From a gamma proteobacterium symbiont of Ctena orbiculata (GTDB lineage Bacteria > Pseudomonadota > Gammaproteobacteria > Chromatiales > Chromatiaceae), in NCBI GenBank assembly GCA_003058525.1, contig QBVD01000042.1, positions 62,001 through 126,000 of the forward strand: a DNA stretch of 64,000 nucleotides, read 5' to 3'. A program made the translations under genes and the position numbers. Shown here piece after piece: positions 34,757 through 44,497 of the stretch. The notes beneath the pieces are model-generated. The model worked only from the letters and a program-made list of their open reading frames with translations, ran no database searches and was not told where the DNA came from. Position 1 is the first letter of the stretch. Each line of letters opens with the position of its first letter.

Positions 34757-35713
34757 TTAATTATCATCCATATACGTAGGATAGGCTGAGAGACCGCCGC
34801 CCAACAGACCTACGCTTATCCCTTTCGTCGCAGCCCAAAGCTTGCTCATCTTCGACTCCTCGAACATCAGGATACGAAACAGGTCGTGCAGACTGGCGAG
34901 AAAATCGTAGAGGACAAAGCCGGGAAAGGCGAACAGGTTTTCGCGCCAGATGCGGGTGCGGTTGCGATAGATGGTATAACGACGGGTGGCGGAGTGATTC
35001 CACGCCAGGAAGCGCCGGCCCAGGAAGCGGTGTTCCGACTGTGCCCCCAATTGATGGTAGAGCACCGCATCGGCCACCGCCACGATCCGGTAACCACCAC
35101 GCAGGGCGCGCAGGCAGAAATCCACATCGAGATAATCGATGTCGAAGGATTCACGGATAAGGCCTATCTCACGAAACAGTGATGCCCTGATCAGACTACC
35201 GGAGCTGATCGCAATATACAGATGTTGGAGTATCGATTTGTTCGAGAAATCCTGAATGGTAAAGCGGGGACTACCGTAGGCGCCCCGTGGTGCGGTGACA
35301 TAGCGTGCTTCCCTGGAGACCCCCTGCTCATCATATCGTGGCGCCAGAATTGCGACTTCCGGCGCTTGTCGCTGTGCCGTCTGCAATAAGGTCGATACCA
35401 TGTCGGGTGCAGCATGGCTGTCATCATCCATCATCAGCAACCAGGTCGCACCCGCATCCAGGGCGGTACGGATTCCGATATTCTGCGCCATGCCAAGCCC
35501 AAGGTTTTGACCGTTTTGTATCAGTGTCACCCGATCGCCTGCCGACCTGACAATGGCCTGCAACAATTCCCTGGCGTCTGCATCGCTGCTGTTATCGACA
35601 ATGATGACCTGCGATACCTGATCCAGATAGCTCCGCAGGGCGTTATCAAATTCGCCGCCGACATTGTAGGTGACAGTGACGGCAACAATATTTTCGGTAT
35701 GGGTTAAAGACAT
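34757..35713 (-). CDS. Family 2 glycosyltransferase (rhamnosyltransferase-like)
   Basis: 318 residues from ATG 35713. GT-A fold marks: VAVTVTYNVGGEFDNALRSYLDQVSQVIIVDNSS at the start, AQNIGIRTALDAGATWLLMMDDDSH (metal-binding Asp cluster near 95-97) and a downstream acceptor-loop Asp-rich segment YLDVDFCLRALRGGYRIV. It resembles RfbF/WbbL-type rhamnosyltransferases acting on cell-surface glycans. No other glycan genes adjoin it; the island begins just downstream. Confidence 0.82.
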   Translation of the reverse strand: MSLTHTENIVAVTVTYNVGGEFDNALRSYLDQVSQVIIVDNSSDADARELLQAIVRSAGDRVTLIQNGQNLGLGMAQNIGIRTALDAGATWLLMMDDDSHAAPDMVSTLLQTAQRQAPEVAILAPRYDEQGVSREARYVTAPRGAYGSPRFTIQDFSNKSILQHLYIAISSGSLIRASLFREIGLIRESFDIDYLDVDFCLRALRGGYRIVAVADAVLYHQLGAQSEHRFLGRRFLAWNHSATRRYTIYRNRTRIWRENLFAFPGFVLYDFLASLHDLFRILMFEESKMSKLWAATKGISVGLLGGGLSAYPTYMDDN

Positions 35714-35943
35714 GAGTCCATTCTCGCCGATCCGACCCCCACTCGTCACATATCATTTCATACTGTCTCAATCAATCCCCCGACCCTGCGGGTCCGGTTA
35801 TTAAAACACCCGTCATCGCGGTGACGACAACTAGCTTACGTCTAATGCTGGAGCATCAATGGATTTCACTTTATAATGCAACGATGCTGCACTGAACAAA
35901 CACTATAACTAGTTGTAATTAATAGTTTTTATGGGAATTTACC

Positions 35944-36810
35944 ATGTCTGATAGCGCTGACGAGATCCACCTTGAGAGCAGTTGTGTCGCGACGCTCAAA
36001 TCAACCACACGCATCACTCCCGAAACGACGGATGAGGTTCGCCAACTCGTTCTGAAGATCGACGAACCGTCATTCCGTTATACGGCCGGTCAGTCGATTG
36101 GCGTTTTGGTGCCTGGTCCGCACCAGTTCGGCAACGAGTTTCACCATCGCCGTTACTCGATAGCCAATCCGGCGGAGAGCGGCAACAGCCAGAGTATCGA
36201 ACTGGAACTGCTGGTCAGACGCTGTTTCTATCTGGATGAGATCTCAGGGGAGCAGTACCCGGGGATCGCATCAAACTATCTCTGTGACGCTCGGGTCGGC
36301 GATAAGATCAAGATCACCGGCCCCTATCGCAGCCCGTTCAAGATACCCGCCGATACTTCGAGCAATCTGTTGATGATCGGAACCGGCACCGGTGTCGCCC
36401 CGTTTCGCGCCTTCGTGCGTCAGATCTACGCTCAACATGGGAGCTGGCAAGGCGATGTCAGGCTCTTCTACGGTGATCGTGGGGGCATGAATCTACTCTA
36501 CATGAATGACCAGCAGAAAGACCTGACTCAGTTTTATGACGAACAGAGCTTCAAGGCATTCAGCGTTTTGACAGACCGTCCGCTCTCCGGCGCGGAAGAG
36601 GGTCTTCAGGACAGCCTTAAGAACAACGTCGAGGAGTGTGTTCGCTTACTCCGTGAACCCAATACCTATCTCTATCTTGCCGGGCAGGAGAAAGCTGCCC
36701 AGGTATTCGACAAAGTCATGGTGGACGCATTCGGTTCGGAAGAGGCCTGGAACAAAGAGAAATCCACTCTGGTGGAACAGGAGCGCTGGGCGGAGTTGCT
36801 CTATCACTGA
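35944..36810 (+). CDS. Ferredoxin/flavodoxin--NADP reductase (plant-type FNR fold)
   Basis: 288 residues. The FAD-binding HRRYSIANP motif (RxYS) lies near residue 70 and the NADP-binding MIGTGTGVAPFRAFVRQ near 142. The C-terminal LYLAGQEKAAQVFDKVMVDAF with the terminal aromatic tail completes the fold. It moves electrons between NADPH and a ferredoxin or flavodoxin, with direction unknown. It lacks an N-terminal ferredoxin domain, so the partner is encoded elsewhere. A TATAAT hexamer occurs about 70 bp upstream. Confidence 0.87.
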   Translation: MSDSADEIHLESSCVATLKSTTRITPETTDEVRQLVLKIDEPSFRYTAGQSIGVLVPGPHQFGNEFHHRRYSIANPAESGNSQSIELELLVRRCFYLDEISGEQYPGIASNYLCDARVGDKIKITGPYRSPFKIPADTSSNLLMIGTGTGVAPFRAFVRQIYAQHGSWQGDVRLFYGDRGGMNLLYMNDQQKDLTQFYDEQSFKAFSVLTDRPLSGAEEGLQDSLKNNVEECVRLLREPNTYLYLAGQEKAAQVFDKVMVDAFGSEEAWNKEKSTLVEQERWAELLYH

Positions 36811-36839
36811 TAATAGGGTTGTATAAACCGGATCGATCT

Positions 36840-37646
36840 TCAAAGGTTCACCACGCCAAATAGCGTATCCGCATTCAGTTCAACAGTACCGTTGTTGGCA
36901 GAGTTGTGAATCTCTTTAAGATGATCCGCTTTAAATCGCTCAAGTTGCCGCTCGTCCAGTTGATCCAGAAGTGATTTGAAGCCTGCACTGTTAAGCAATG
37001 ACCACCAATCGGCAATGCTGATCGGGTAACGAATCGGCTCATATATCACGTCAACGGCGTGATACTTTCTTGTGGCTGCCAACGCCTCGATCTGTTGCTT
37101 TGTCTTGAGTCTCTCTCTCAATCGCGAAGGTGGTTGCACTTTGTAATCGCGCTCAATTCGTTTGAGAAAGAGCTCGGCATGGGGATTGAAAGCCTCTTCT
37201 GTAAAGGATGAAAATATAAACATTCCACCAGGTTTTATCGTATTGCAGATCACCTGATAAGTCGCTTCCATATCGGGATAGAAAAACAGACCATACCCAC
37301 AGGTGACGATATCGAAACTATCATTGCCATATGCGATAGTATCTGCATCGCATTGTCTGAAGGCGATATTGGTAATACCTTTATCTCTTGCCTTTGACTT
37401 GGCTATCTCCAGCATCCCCTGTGACAAGTCGATAGCCTCGATGCTTGCACTGCGGTGTTTGAGGGCAGTCTCGATTGCCACGGCACCTGTACCCGTGGAA
37501 AGGTCGAGAATATTCAATCGATCGGAAGCCGGAACCAAGCCAGCCATTTTCGACGCGGAAATGGCAAAGAATCTATTTTCATCATAGCGCTGCGCAACAT
37601 CATTGAACGTTGCTTCAAGACTCTTCTTGTATTCGTCTCTATCCAT
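36840..37646 (-). CDS. Class I SAM-dependent methyltransferase (UbiE-like)
   Basis: 268 residues from ATG 37646 (GGAG 8 nt upstream; the open frame starts seven codons earlier). SAM-binding motif I LDLSTGTGAVAIETAL, motif II IEAIDLSQGML and DIVTCGYGLFFYPDMEATYQ follow the UbiE/COQ5 group pattern. The acceptor is unknown; a small molecule is more likely than nucleic acid. It is convergent with the FNR gene (29-bp gap). Confidence 0.82.
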   Translation of the reverse strand: MDRDEYKKSLEATFNDVAQRYDENRFFAISASKMAGLVPASDRLNILDLSTGTGAVAIETALKHRSASIEAIDLSQGMLEIAKSKARDKGITNIAFRQCDADTIAYGNDSFDIVTCGYGLFFYPDMEATYQVICNTIKPGGMFIFSSFTEEAFNPHAELFLKRIERDYKVQPPSRLRERLKTKQQIEALAATRKYHAVDVIYEPIRYPISIADWWSLLNSAGFKSLLDQLDERQLERFKADHLKEIHNSANNGTVELNADTLFGVVNL

Positions 37647-37709
37647 AGCTGATGCTCCGTGTCGCACTGTCCATTTCAGTGACCAGCGCCTGTTAACCTT
37701 TCAGCGCAG

Positions 37710-38390
37710 TCACTTTGCATTGAGGTAGACGGTGGGATCGTCGATATCGGCATCCACAAAGCCCTTTGCGCGCAACCGGCAGGAGTCGCATACCCCACAG
37801 GCCATACCGGCCTCGGTAGCCTGATAACAGGATACCGTCAGGCTGTAGTCGACACCCAGATCCACACCCCGACGGATGATCTCCGCCTTGGAAAGATCGA
37901 TCAAAGGTGTGTGTATACGATAGCTGGCGCCCTCAACAGCCGCCTTGGTCGCCAGATTGGCGAGCCTTTGGAAGGCCTCGATGAATTGCGGTCGACAGTC
38001 CGGATAACCGGAATAGTCAACCGCGTTGACACCGATAAAGATATCCTGGGCCTCCAGCACCTCCGCCCACCCCAGGGCGAGGGAGAGAAACACGGTATTT
38101 CTCGCCGGTACATAGGTGACCGGAATACCGTTGCCCATCTCCTGCGGCACCTGAATGGATTGGTCGGTCAGGGCGGAACCGCCGATCTCATCAAGACCGA
38201 TATGCACGACTTTGTGATCTTCCGCTTCGAGAGACGCGGCAACCCGTGACGCGGCCACCAACTCCGCGGCATGGCGCTGACCATAAGCCATGCTGAGCGC
38301 ATAGCAGGCATACCCCCGGCTACGGGCAATCGCCAGCACGGTTGCCGAATCCAAACCTCCGGAAAGCAGTACCACTGCGCGTCTACTCAT
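37710..38390 (-). CDS. queC: 7-cyano-7-deazaguanine synthase
   Basis: 226 residues. It converts 7-carboxy-7-deazaguanine to preQ0 with ATP and ammonia in queuosine synthesis. The pyrophosphatase loop is [15 protein letters not shown] near the start, and the zinc site is the C-terminal [21 protein letters not shown]. The ATG at 38390 lies four bases inside the queE stop with GGAAG about 7 nt upstream; an ATG two codons earlier is possible. Coupled to queE, which makes its substrate. Confidence 0.95.
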   Translation of the reverse strand: MSRRAVVLLSGGLDSATVLAIARSRGYACYALSMAYGQRHAAELVAASRVAASLEAEDHKVVHIGLDEIGGSALTDQSIQVPQEMGNGIPVTYVPARNTVFLSLALGWAEVLEAQDIFIGVNAVDYSGYPDCRPQFIEAFQRLANLATKAAVEGASYRIHTPLIDLSKAEIIRRGVDLGVDYSLTVSCYQATEAGMACGVCDSCRLRAKGFVDADIDDPTVYLNAK

Positions 38391-38392
38391 GG

Positions 38393-39034
38393 TCATCTTC
38401 CAGGCTGATCGCCCCACAACAATTTATGCAGCTGCAACTGCAGTCGGGCCTGTACCCGATCTTCGATCATCCAATCGGCCAGCTGCGTGGGGTTCATCCG
38501 GTCCTGGACGGGGGAGAAGAGCACTTCGCACCTGTCCATAATGCGGAACCGCTTCAGCTGTTCGCAACTCCACTCATAGTCGGCCCTGTCGGTGATCACA
38601 AACTTGAGCTGGTCATCCGCCCGTAAAAAGTCGATATTGGACATCCTGTTTCGCTGCATCTCCCCCGAGCCCGGCGTCTTGAGGTCCATCACCCTGGTGA
38701 CCCGCTCATCCACACTACCGATATCAAATGCGCCACTGGTCTCGAGGGAGACCCGATAATCGGCATCACAAAGGGCCCGGAGCAGAGAGAGGCACTCCTG
38801 TTGCGCCAGCGGCTCCCCACCAGTCACACAGACATGTTCCACGTCATAGCCGGCCACCTGCTGCAGGATCTCTTCGAGGGTATATTTCTCCCCTCCGCTG
38901 AAGGCATAGGGAGTATCGCAGTAGCGGCAACGCAACGGACAGCCGGTCAAACGTACGAACACGGTGGGATAACCCGCACTCCTCCCCTCTCCCTGCAGAG
39001 AGAGGAAGATTTCGGTAATACGGAGTTGAGACAT
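38393..39034 (-). CDS. queE: 7-carboxy-7-deazaguanine synthase (radical SAM)
   Basis: 213 residues. [33 protein letters not shown] holds the CxxxCxxC Fe-S motif (CPLRCRYC), and the Gly-rich VTGGEPLAQ lies near residue 75. It turns 6-carboxy-tetrahydropterin into the deazapurine core. The start is ATG 39034; a TTG two codons upstream is in frame. It overlaps queC and follows cpoB after a 31-bp gap, the common tol-pal/que order in gammaproteobacteria. Confidence 0.95.
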   Translation of the reverse strand: MSQLRITEIFLSLQGEGRSAGYPTVFVRLTGCPLRCRYCDTPYAFSGGEKYTLEEILQQVAGYDVEHVCVTGGEPLAQQECLSLLRALCDADYRVSLETSGAFDIGSVDERVTRVMDLKTPGSGEMQRNRMSNIDFLRADDQLKFVITDRADYEWSCEQLKRFRIMDRCEVLFSPVQDRMNPTQLADWMIEDRVQARLQLQLHKLLWGDQPGR

Positions 39035-39065
39035 ACTCAAGTATAGGGAAGGTCGAAATCCCCCC

Positions 39066-39905
39066 TCAATGCCCCTCTTTGGTCAGCCTTTGCAGGCGCT
39101 TTTGCGCCAGGCGCGATTCGGTGGTAGCAGGAAAATTGTCAATCAGCTGTTTCAGAATATTTCTGGTGCCGGCCCAGTTCTTCTTCTCGTATTGAATGTA
39201 CCCTATCTTCAACATCGCACCTGGAACCTTGGGGCTGTCAGGATAATTTTCCATTATCTTCGTGAATTCACCCAGGGCGGTATCGAAGTCACGATTGACA
39301 TAGCTGGCCTCCGCCAGCCAATACTGGGCATTGTCCTCGTATTCACCCCCGGGGAAGTCCCTGAGAAAACCGGAGAAGGCGGTGATCGATTCCCCATAGC
39401 GACCCTGCTTCAGCAGATTGAAGGCGGCCTGGTAGGCTTCCGACTCCTTTTTCGGATCGGGAGGGATCACTCCGCCGATCGCTGCGTTCGCCGGTGCCTC
39501 AGGGGGCGGTTGCGGGGATACGGTGGCCGTTTGGCCGACAGCAACCGATGCCGGGGGCGGCATCACCGGCGTGGTTACGGGCTGTGGTGTGGGTGACATG
39601 GCGCCCCCGGACTGGATTCGCGAGAGTCGCTGATCAATGTCCACATAGAGATCACGCTGGCGCCGACTCATGCCGTCCATATTGTATTTTTGTTCCTCAA
39701 GATCCCCACGAAGCTGCCGCACCTCCTGCCGCAACTGCTGCACCTGCAGTACCAGATCCGCGAGACTCTGGTTCTGCAGTATGCGCTCGATACGCTGCAG
39801 GCGTTGCTCCATCGTCAGCTTGGCCCCATTTGCTGCAAATGCCGACCCTACGGAAAACAGCCCCATCAAGATGCAGAGCAAGACTCGTTTGATGATCAGC
39901 CTCAT
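39066..39905 (-). CDS. cpoB: Cell division coordinator CpoB (YbgF)
   Basis: 279 residues. A signal peptide ends near AFA/A (residue 24). An N-terminal coiled coil (LEQRLQRIERILQNQSLADLVLQVQQLRQEVRQLRG) is the trimerisation region. A Pro-rich linker and three TPR-like repeats form the C-terminus (from PKKESEAYQAAFNLLKQGRYGESI). It binds TolA and coordinates PBP1B with outer-membrane constriction. Last gene of the tol-pal operon. Confidence 0.93.
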   Translation of the reverse strand: MRLIIKRVLLCILMGLFSVGSAFAANGAKLTMEQRLQRIERILQNQSLADLVLQVQQLRQEVRQLRGDLEEQKYNMDGMSRRQRDLYVDIDQRLSRIQSGGAMSPTPQPVTTPVMPPPASVAVGQTATVSPQPPPEAPANAAIGGVIPPDPKKESEAYQAAFNLLKQGRYGESITAFSGFLRDFPGGEYEDNAQYWLAEASYVNRDFDTALGEFTKIMENYPDSPKVPGAMLKIGYIQYEKKNWAGTRNILKQLIDNFPATTESRLAQKRLQRLTKEGH

Positions 39906-39919
39906 CACGCCCTCCCGTA

Positions 39920-40465
39920 TCAGTAGATCAGTTCGACACGCCGGTTGAGTGCCCAGGACTCTTCATTGTGCTCGAAGGCCGCGGGCCTCTCTTCACCGTA
40001 GCTCACCACAACCAACTGATTGTCCGATACACCTTGTGCCAACATCAGGCTACGCACTGAATTTGCACGATTTTCGCCCAGACCCAAATTGTACTCGCGT
40101 GTTCCTTTCTCATCCGCATGGCCCTCCAGGCGGACAACAGCCTGTGGATTGGCCGCCAAATAGTCGGCGTGGGCCTGGATCACATCCAGGTATTCGGAAC
40201 GCACTGTACTCTGATCAAAATCGAAATAGATCACCCGGGTGGCCAGCAGACTGTTGGGGTTCTCCAATGGATCGCCCTGCCATTCCCCTCCCTGGCTGGC
40301 GGCCGATGTTGAGGCTCCGCCACTACCATCGCCACTGCCATCGGCGCCTGTGGATTGTTCAGTGACTTCAGCACCGCCGCCTTCACCGGTCGGCGTGGAT
40401 GAACAGCCGGCTACCAGTAGCAGCGACAGCAAAATCGGAATCCAGAGGATTTGTACTTTCTTCAT
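39920..40465 (-). CDS. pal: Peptidoglycan-associated lipoprotein Pal
   Basis: 181 residues. Lipobox LVAGC (Cys near 21), a Gly/Ser-rich low-complexity tether (about 25-65), then an OmpA-type domain. VIYFDFDQSTVRSEY starts it, and VRLEGHADEKGTREYNLGLGENRA binds diaminopimelate. It anchors the outer membrane to peptidoglycan and interacts with TolB. Spacing to tolB is 26 bp. Confidence 0.95.
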   Translation of the reverse strand: MKKVQILWIPILLSLLLVAGCSSTPTGEGGGAEVTEQSTGADGSGDGSGGASTSAASQGGEWQGDPLENPNSLLATRVIYFDFDQSTVRSEYLDVIQAHADYLAANPQAVVRLEGHADEKGTREYNLGLGENRANSVRSLMLAQGVSDNQLVVVSYGEERPAAFEHNEESWALNRRVELIY

Positions 40466-40491
40466 TTAATATCTCCTTAGCAGCGGTGCAA

Positions 40492-41793
40492 TTAATTATT
40501 AAAAGGTGACCAGACCGGTTCACGCACATCGCCCTCCTGCAGGGCGAGGCGTTGTCGTACACGGCCATCGACCGAGACTGCTGCCAAAACACCACGATGT
40601 CCCGCCTTGGATGCGTAAATTACCATGCTCCCATTGGGCGCGAAACTGGGCGATTCGTCCAGGCTCCCCTGACTGAGTACCTGCATCACACCGGACTCGA
40701 GATCCTGGACCGCGATACGATACTTACCCTCTTCACGGGTAACCAGGGTCAACAGCTTTCCGTCGGGTGAGAAGGAGGCACGGGCATTGTAGCTGTTTTG
40801 GAATGTCACCCGCTGGGCCTTGCCGCCATGCGCGGAGACCCGGTAGATCTGCGGTCTGCCTCCACGATCCGAGGTAAAGACGATACTGCGTCCGTCCGGC
40901 GACCAGGCAGGCTCGGTATCGATGGCGTAGTGGTTGGTGATGGTCTTGAGCTTGCGTGTAGTCAAATCGTAAACGTAAATATCGGGATTACCGCCTTTCG
41001 ACAGGGTCATGGCCAGTTTACGCCCATCCGGCGACCAGGCGGGCGCTCCATTGATGCCCTTGAATGAGGTGATCTTCTTCCGCGTGCCGGTATAGACCCC
41101 CTGCACATAGATAGCGGACTGTCCCTCCTCAAAAGAGACGTAGGCGATCTTCCGACCGTCAGGGGACCAGGCGGGCGACATCAATGGTTCGGTGGAAGTA
41201 ACGATGGTTTCTGAATTGAATCCATCCGCATCGGCGATATTCAGTTTGATTCGTGCCCCGCCATCGGTCTGCTTGGTTGAGGTTATGTAGGCCACCCGGG
41301 TGGCAAAGGCACCGGGCACACCGAGTAGCTTTTCATAGATCAGGTCAGCAATCCGGTGGGCGGTACTGCGCAGGTTCGGCGCCGTGGTGGGTATGCTGTA
41401 ACCGGTGAGTTGCTCCCCCCGGAAGACGTCAAGCAGCTGAAACTGTATCTGGTAACCACCGGCACCGTGGGCCTGTACCTGGCCTATCACCAGATTTTCG
41501 ATATCCAGGGCTCGCCAGTCCTTGAATTCCACTGCATCCACCGAGGCGGGTCTTGCCAGCATATCCTCCCGGGGCAGGGTCTTGAAACGACCGCTGCGTT
41601 GCAGGTCTGCGTTGATCACAGCGGCGATATCCTCAGGGGGCGCCCCTTTACCCTGCCAACTGAAAGGGACCACGGCGATCGGCAACGCCCCCTCGACACC
41701 TTCGGTAATTTCAATGGTCAGCTCGGCATAGAGCGCCGGCTGCCAACATAGTATCAAAATCAGGATAAGTAGATTTTTTTTCATCATAACCAT
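40492..41793 (-). CDS. tolB: Tol-Pal system beta-propeller protein TolB
   Basis: 433 residues. A signal peptide ends near LYA/E (residue 23), followed by an N-terminal alpha/beta domain. A six-bladed propeller comes next with repeated [14 protein letters not shown]-type motifs (SPDGR in several blades). It shuttles between TolA and Pal in the periplasm. The ATG at 41793 lies 3 bp from the tolA stop; ATG codons at 41787 and 41784 are alternatives. Confidence 0.95.
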   Translation of the reverse strand: MVMMKKNLLILILILCWQPALYAELTIEITEGVEGALPIAVVPFSWQGKGAPPEDIAAVINADLQRSGRFKTLPREDMLARPASVDAVEFKDWRALDIENLVIGQVQAHGAGGYQIQFQLLDVFRGEQLTGYSIPTTAPNLRSTAHRIADLIYEKLLGVPGAFATRVAYITSTKQTDGGARIKLNIADADGFNSETIVTSTEPLMSPAWSPDGRKIAYVSFEEGQSAIYVQGVYTGTRKKITSFKGINGAPAWSPDGRKLAMTLSKGGNPDIYVYDLTTRKLKTITNHYAIDTEPAWSPDGRSIVFTSDRGGRPQIYRVSAHGGKAQRVTFQNSYNARASFSPDGKLLTLVTREEGKYRIAVQDLESGVMQVLSQGSLDESPSFAPNGSMVIYASKAGHRGVLAAVSVDGRVRQRLALQEGDVREPVWSPFNN

Positions 41794-41796
41794 TAG

Positions 41797-42678
41797 CTAG
41801 CTACTAGGTTTAAATTTCAATCTTAAAGTGCGGAAGGACTCGAACAAGGGTCCGCTCGGCACCTGCAGCGGCGCCGCTTTATAGACTGCGGTCTCCACGG
41901 AACGATCGAAGGCCGAGTTGCCGCTGCTGCTGACGATACTCACACCACCAGGCACCACATCCCCACCCGGTATCAGGCGCACCTGAACGATACACGAGAG
42001 CTCTTTTCCCGCCTGCCCCGGCTTCAGCCAGTTTCGTTCGATCTGCTGTTTGATCACGGCCACATAGCGATCGATCTCACGGCTATTCTGCTCTGCCGCC
42101 AGTTGCTCTTGCAAGGCGCGTTCACGCTCGGCCTGTGCTGCGGCTTCCGCTTTTCGCTTCGCCTCTGCCTTACGCCTGGCTTCCAACTCCGCTTTGCGTT
42201 TTTTTTCCAGCTCCGCCTTGCGCTTGGCTTCCGCCTCTGCCTTCCGTTTCGCCTCTGCCTTGCGCTTGGCCTCAACTACCGCCAAACGTTTTTCTTCCGC
42301 CTTGCGTTTGGCCTCTTTCGCCTCGCGTTCCTTCTTCAACTGTGCCTGACGTTTGCGTTCCGCCTCCTGCTTCTGCTGCTCCGCCTTTTGCTTGGCAATG
42401 CGTTTCTGCTCGAGTTGCTGGCGCTTCTTCTCTTCCGCCTGCTTACGCTTCAGCGCCTCTTTGCGCTGTTTCTCCCGCTCTATCGCCTTCTCTTTCTCCT
42501 TGGCTTGATCGAGTTGCTTGGCATCGACGGTATGTGCCTGCACCACATTCGCATTGGGTGTCGCGGGTTTGTGAATTTTCGACCAGTCGAAGCCGAACAC
42601 CAGAAAGACCACGATCAGCACATGCAGCAGGACTGCCAGCATGACTGAAACGGGATTTCTTTTTATAACTGAGAACAA
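41797..42678 (-). CDS. tolA: Tol-Pal system protein TolA
   Basis: 293 residues. A membrane segment near 10-30 (VSVMLAVLLHVLIVVFLVFG), a long Lys/Ala/Glu/Arg-rich helix (about 50-205), and the C-terminal domain III with SCIVQVRLIPGGDVVPGGVSIVSSSG. It links the TolQR motor to Pal and TolB across the periplasm. The helix region is a DNA-level low-complexity repeat prone to length change. Confidence 0.95.
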   Translation of the reverse strand: MFSVIKRNPVSVMLAVLLHVLIVVFLVFGFDWSKIHKPATPNANVVQAHTVDAKQLDQAKEKEKAIEREKQRKEALKRKQAEEKKRQQLEQKRIAKQKAEQQKQEAERKRQAQLKKEREAKEAKRKAEEKRLAVVEAKRKAEAKRKAEAEAKRKAELEKKRKAELEARRKAEAKRKAEAAAQAERERALQEQLAAEQNSREIDRYVAVIKQQIERNWLKPGQAGKELSCIVQVRLIPGGDVVPGGVSIVSSSGNSAFDRSVETAVYKAAPLQVPSGPLFESFRTLRLKFKPSS

Positions 42679-42680
42679 GG

Positions 42681-43106
42681 CTATGACTCCGGCGGCTCCG
42701 TGATTAAGCCGACACTGGGCGCCCCGCCGGCCTGTAACAGCACCATTGCCTCCACCACTCGTCCATAGGCCACTCCGGCATCACCGCGTACCATGATCGG
42801 GGTCTTCGGTTTGTGTTTGAGAACAACCTGCACCCTTTTGACCAGGTCGTCCGATTCAATCGGGCTATCCTTGTCCTGGCCGATATCGATAAACATCTCG
42901 CCTTCTCGATTGACCGTCACCACCAGCGGCTCATCCGCCTCATTCGGCAACGGTTCCGCATCGGCCTGGGGCAGCTCCACCTTGACGCCTTGGGTCAATA
43001 GCGGTGCGGTAATCATGAATATCACCAGCAGCACCAGCATGACGTCAATATAGGGGACTACATTGATCTCGGACATTGGGCGACGGCGATTTTTTTGACG
43101 ACTCAT
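42681..43106 (-). CDS. tolR: Tol-Pal system protein TolR
   Basis: 141 residues. One membrane segment after NVVPYIDVMLVLLVIFMIT, with the proton-path Asp (VVPYIDVM) in place, and an ExbD/TolR periplasmic domain ending GGAPSVGLITEPPES. With TolQ it uses proton flow to drive TolA. Gap to tolA 2 bp. Confidence 0.95.
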   Translation of the reverse strand: MSRQKNRRRPMSEINVVPYIDVMLVLLVIFMITAPLLTQGVKVELPQADAEPLPNEADEPLVVTVNREGEMFIDIGQDKDSPIESDDLVKRVQVVLKHKPKTPIMVRGDAGVAYGRVVEAMVLLQAGGAPSVGLITEPPES

Positions 43107-43120
43107 TGCGATATGCCGGC

Positions 43121-43795
43121 TTAGGCAACAGCCTGGCGTTGAAGGATGGTGGCAAACTCTTCTACAAAGTCATCATAACGGTTATTCAGACGCTCCACAT
43201 CGTTGGAATAGCGGTTGTAGGCAACAACCGCGGGTATCGCGGCAAACAGGCCAATAGCGGTTGCGATCAATGCTTCGGCAATGCCGGGGGCAACCAGCGC
43301 AAGGGTCGCCTGCTTGACGTTACCCAGTGCAGTGAACGAATTCATAATGCCCCAGACAGTCCCGAACAGTCCCACATAAGGGCTGGTGGAACCGATCGTG
43401 GCCAGAGTAGACAGATGATTTTCCAGGCGATCGACCTCACGGTTCAGAGAGACCCGCATGGAGCGTTGCGCACCATGTACCATAGCCATTGGATCCTTGT
43501 GGCCCTTGGTGCGTAGCCGCGCAAATTCACGAAACCCGGCACGGAAGATGGATGCCATGCCGGACTCTTCGTCGGTCTCCCTTTCGATCTGGCGATAGAG
43601 TTCCGCCAGGTCGCCCCCGGACCAGAAACGCCCCTCGAATTCATCGGCTGCGCGTACCGCACTCTTCAGGACACGCATGCGGTCGAAAATCATGCTCCAC
43701 GAGCTGACGGATGCGAATACCAACAGGGCAATCACAAACTGAACCACCGGACTGGCATTGAGTATCAGATGGGTAATGGTCAGGTCAGTCGACAT
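43121..43795 (-). CDS. tolQ: Tol-Pal system protein TolQ
   Basis: 224 residues of the MotA/TolQ/ExbB family with three membrane segments: near 16-36, then paired segments around 128-150 and 165-190 (TIGSTSPYVGLFGTVWGIMNSF, ALVAPGIAEALIATAIGLFAAIPAVVAYN). It is the proton-channel part of the motor. The start overlaps the ybgC stop by 11 bp. Confidence 0.95.
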   Translation of the reverse strand: MSTDLTITHLILNASPVVQFVIALLVFASVSSWSMIFDRMRVLKSAVRAADEFEGRFWSGGDLAELYRQIERETDEESGMASIFRAGFREFARLRTKGHKDPMAMVHGAQRSMRVSLNREVDRLENHLSTLATIGSTSPYVGLFGTVWGIMNSFTALGNVKQATLALVAPGIAEALIATAIGLFAAIPAVVAYNRYSNDVERLNNRYDDFVEEFATILQRQAVA

Positions 43796-44207
43796 CCGGT
43801 ATCTCCATCAGTAATTTCTTGGGTATGGGGGTGGGGCGCATTGTTTCCATATTCACACAAGCAATCTTTATGGTACCCCGGCACAACAGTTGTGAATCCG
43901 ATGGTCGCACCACCTCTTGATAGAAGGTGAGACTGGCACGTCCCTTCTGAGACAATCTGGCAATGACCTCGAGGTTATCGTTAAAACGGGCTGGAGCATG
44001 GTAACCCAGTTCCACCTGTCGAACTGCGAAGATGATCCCGTCCTGTTGTAGCAACAGATCCTGCTCGAAACCGAGTGAACGCAACCACTCGGTGCGTGCC
44101 CGCTCCATGAATTTCAGATAATTGGCATAATAGACAACGCCACCGGTGTCAGTATCTTCGTAGTAGACCCTGATGGGCCAGACAAAAACCGGCGACTCGT
44201 CGTTCAT
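43785..44207 (-). CDS. ybgC: Tol-Pal associated acyl-CoA thioesterase YbgC
   Basis: 140 residues with a hotdog fold. VYYEDTDTGGVVYYANYLKFMERARTEWLRSLG contains the catalytic Asp of the 4-hydroxybenzoyl-CoA thioesterase type. It hydrolyses acyl-CoA (short-chain in some species) and is tied to phospholipid metabolism. First gene of the tol-pal operon, so the promoter lies in the 290-bp gap upstream. Confidence 0.93.
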   Translation of the reverse strand: MNDESPVFVWPIRVYYEDTDTGGVVYYANYLKFMERARTEWLRSLGFEQDLLLQQDGIIFAVRQVELGYHAPARFNDNLEVIARLSQKGRASLTFYQEVVRPSDSQLLCRGTIKIACVNMETMRPTPIPKKLLMEIPDVD

Positions 44208-44497
44208 ACCTCTTTCCAGACCCGAATCACTGTTGCGCCAGCTTCATCTGGTGCAATTCATTTAAACGGTTAATCATACTTAGCTTCGTAAACCGATGGT
44301 AGTGAAATTAGTTAAACCCCTGCATGAATCCCAATCTATGAGTATGTGATTTGCAAGGAGTTCCCGTCATGCCGGGTTGAATCCGTCGGGCTTCGAGATC
44401 GATGGCGGCAAAGATCCTAACTCAATCACGATTTCACATTCTGTGCTGGCAGATTGCAGTTCACCGGATAAGCCTTATTCGGATGGGGCCTCGCCGA

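Noticed and set aside
44208-44497. Gene in the gap between ruvB and ybgC
   Set aside because: Only antisense or short frames without character; the gap is best seen as the tol-pal promoter region.
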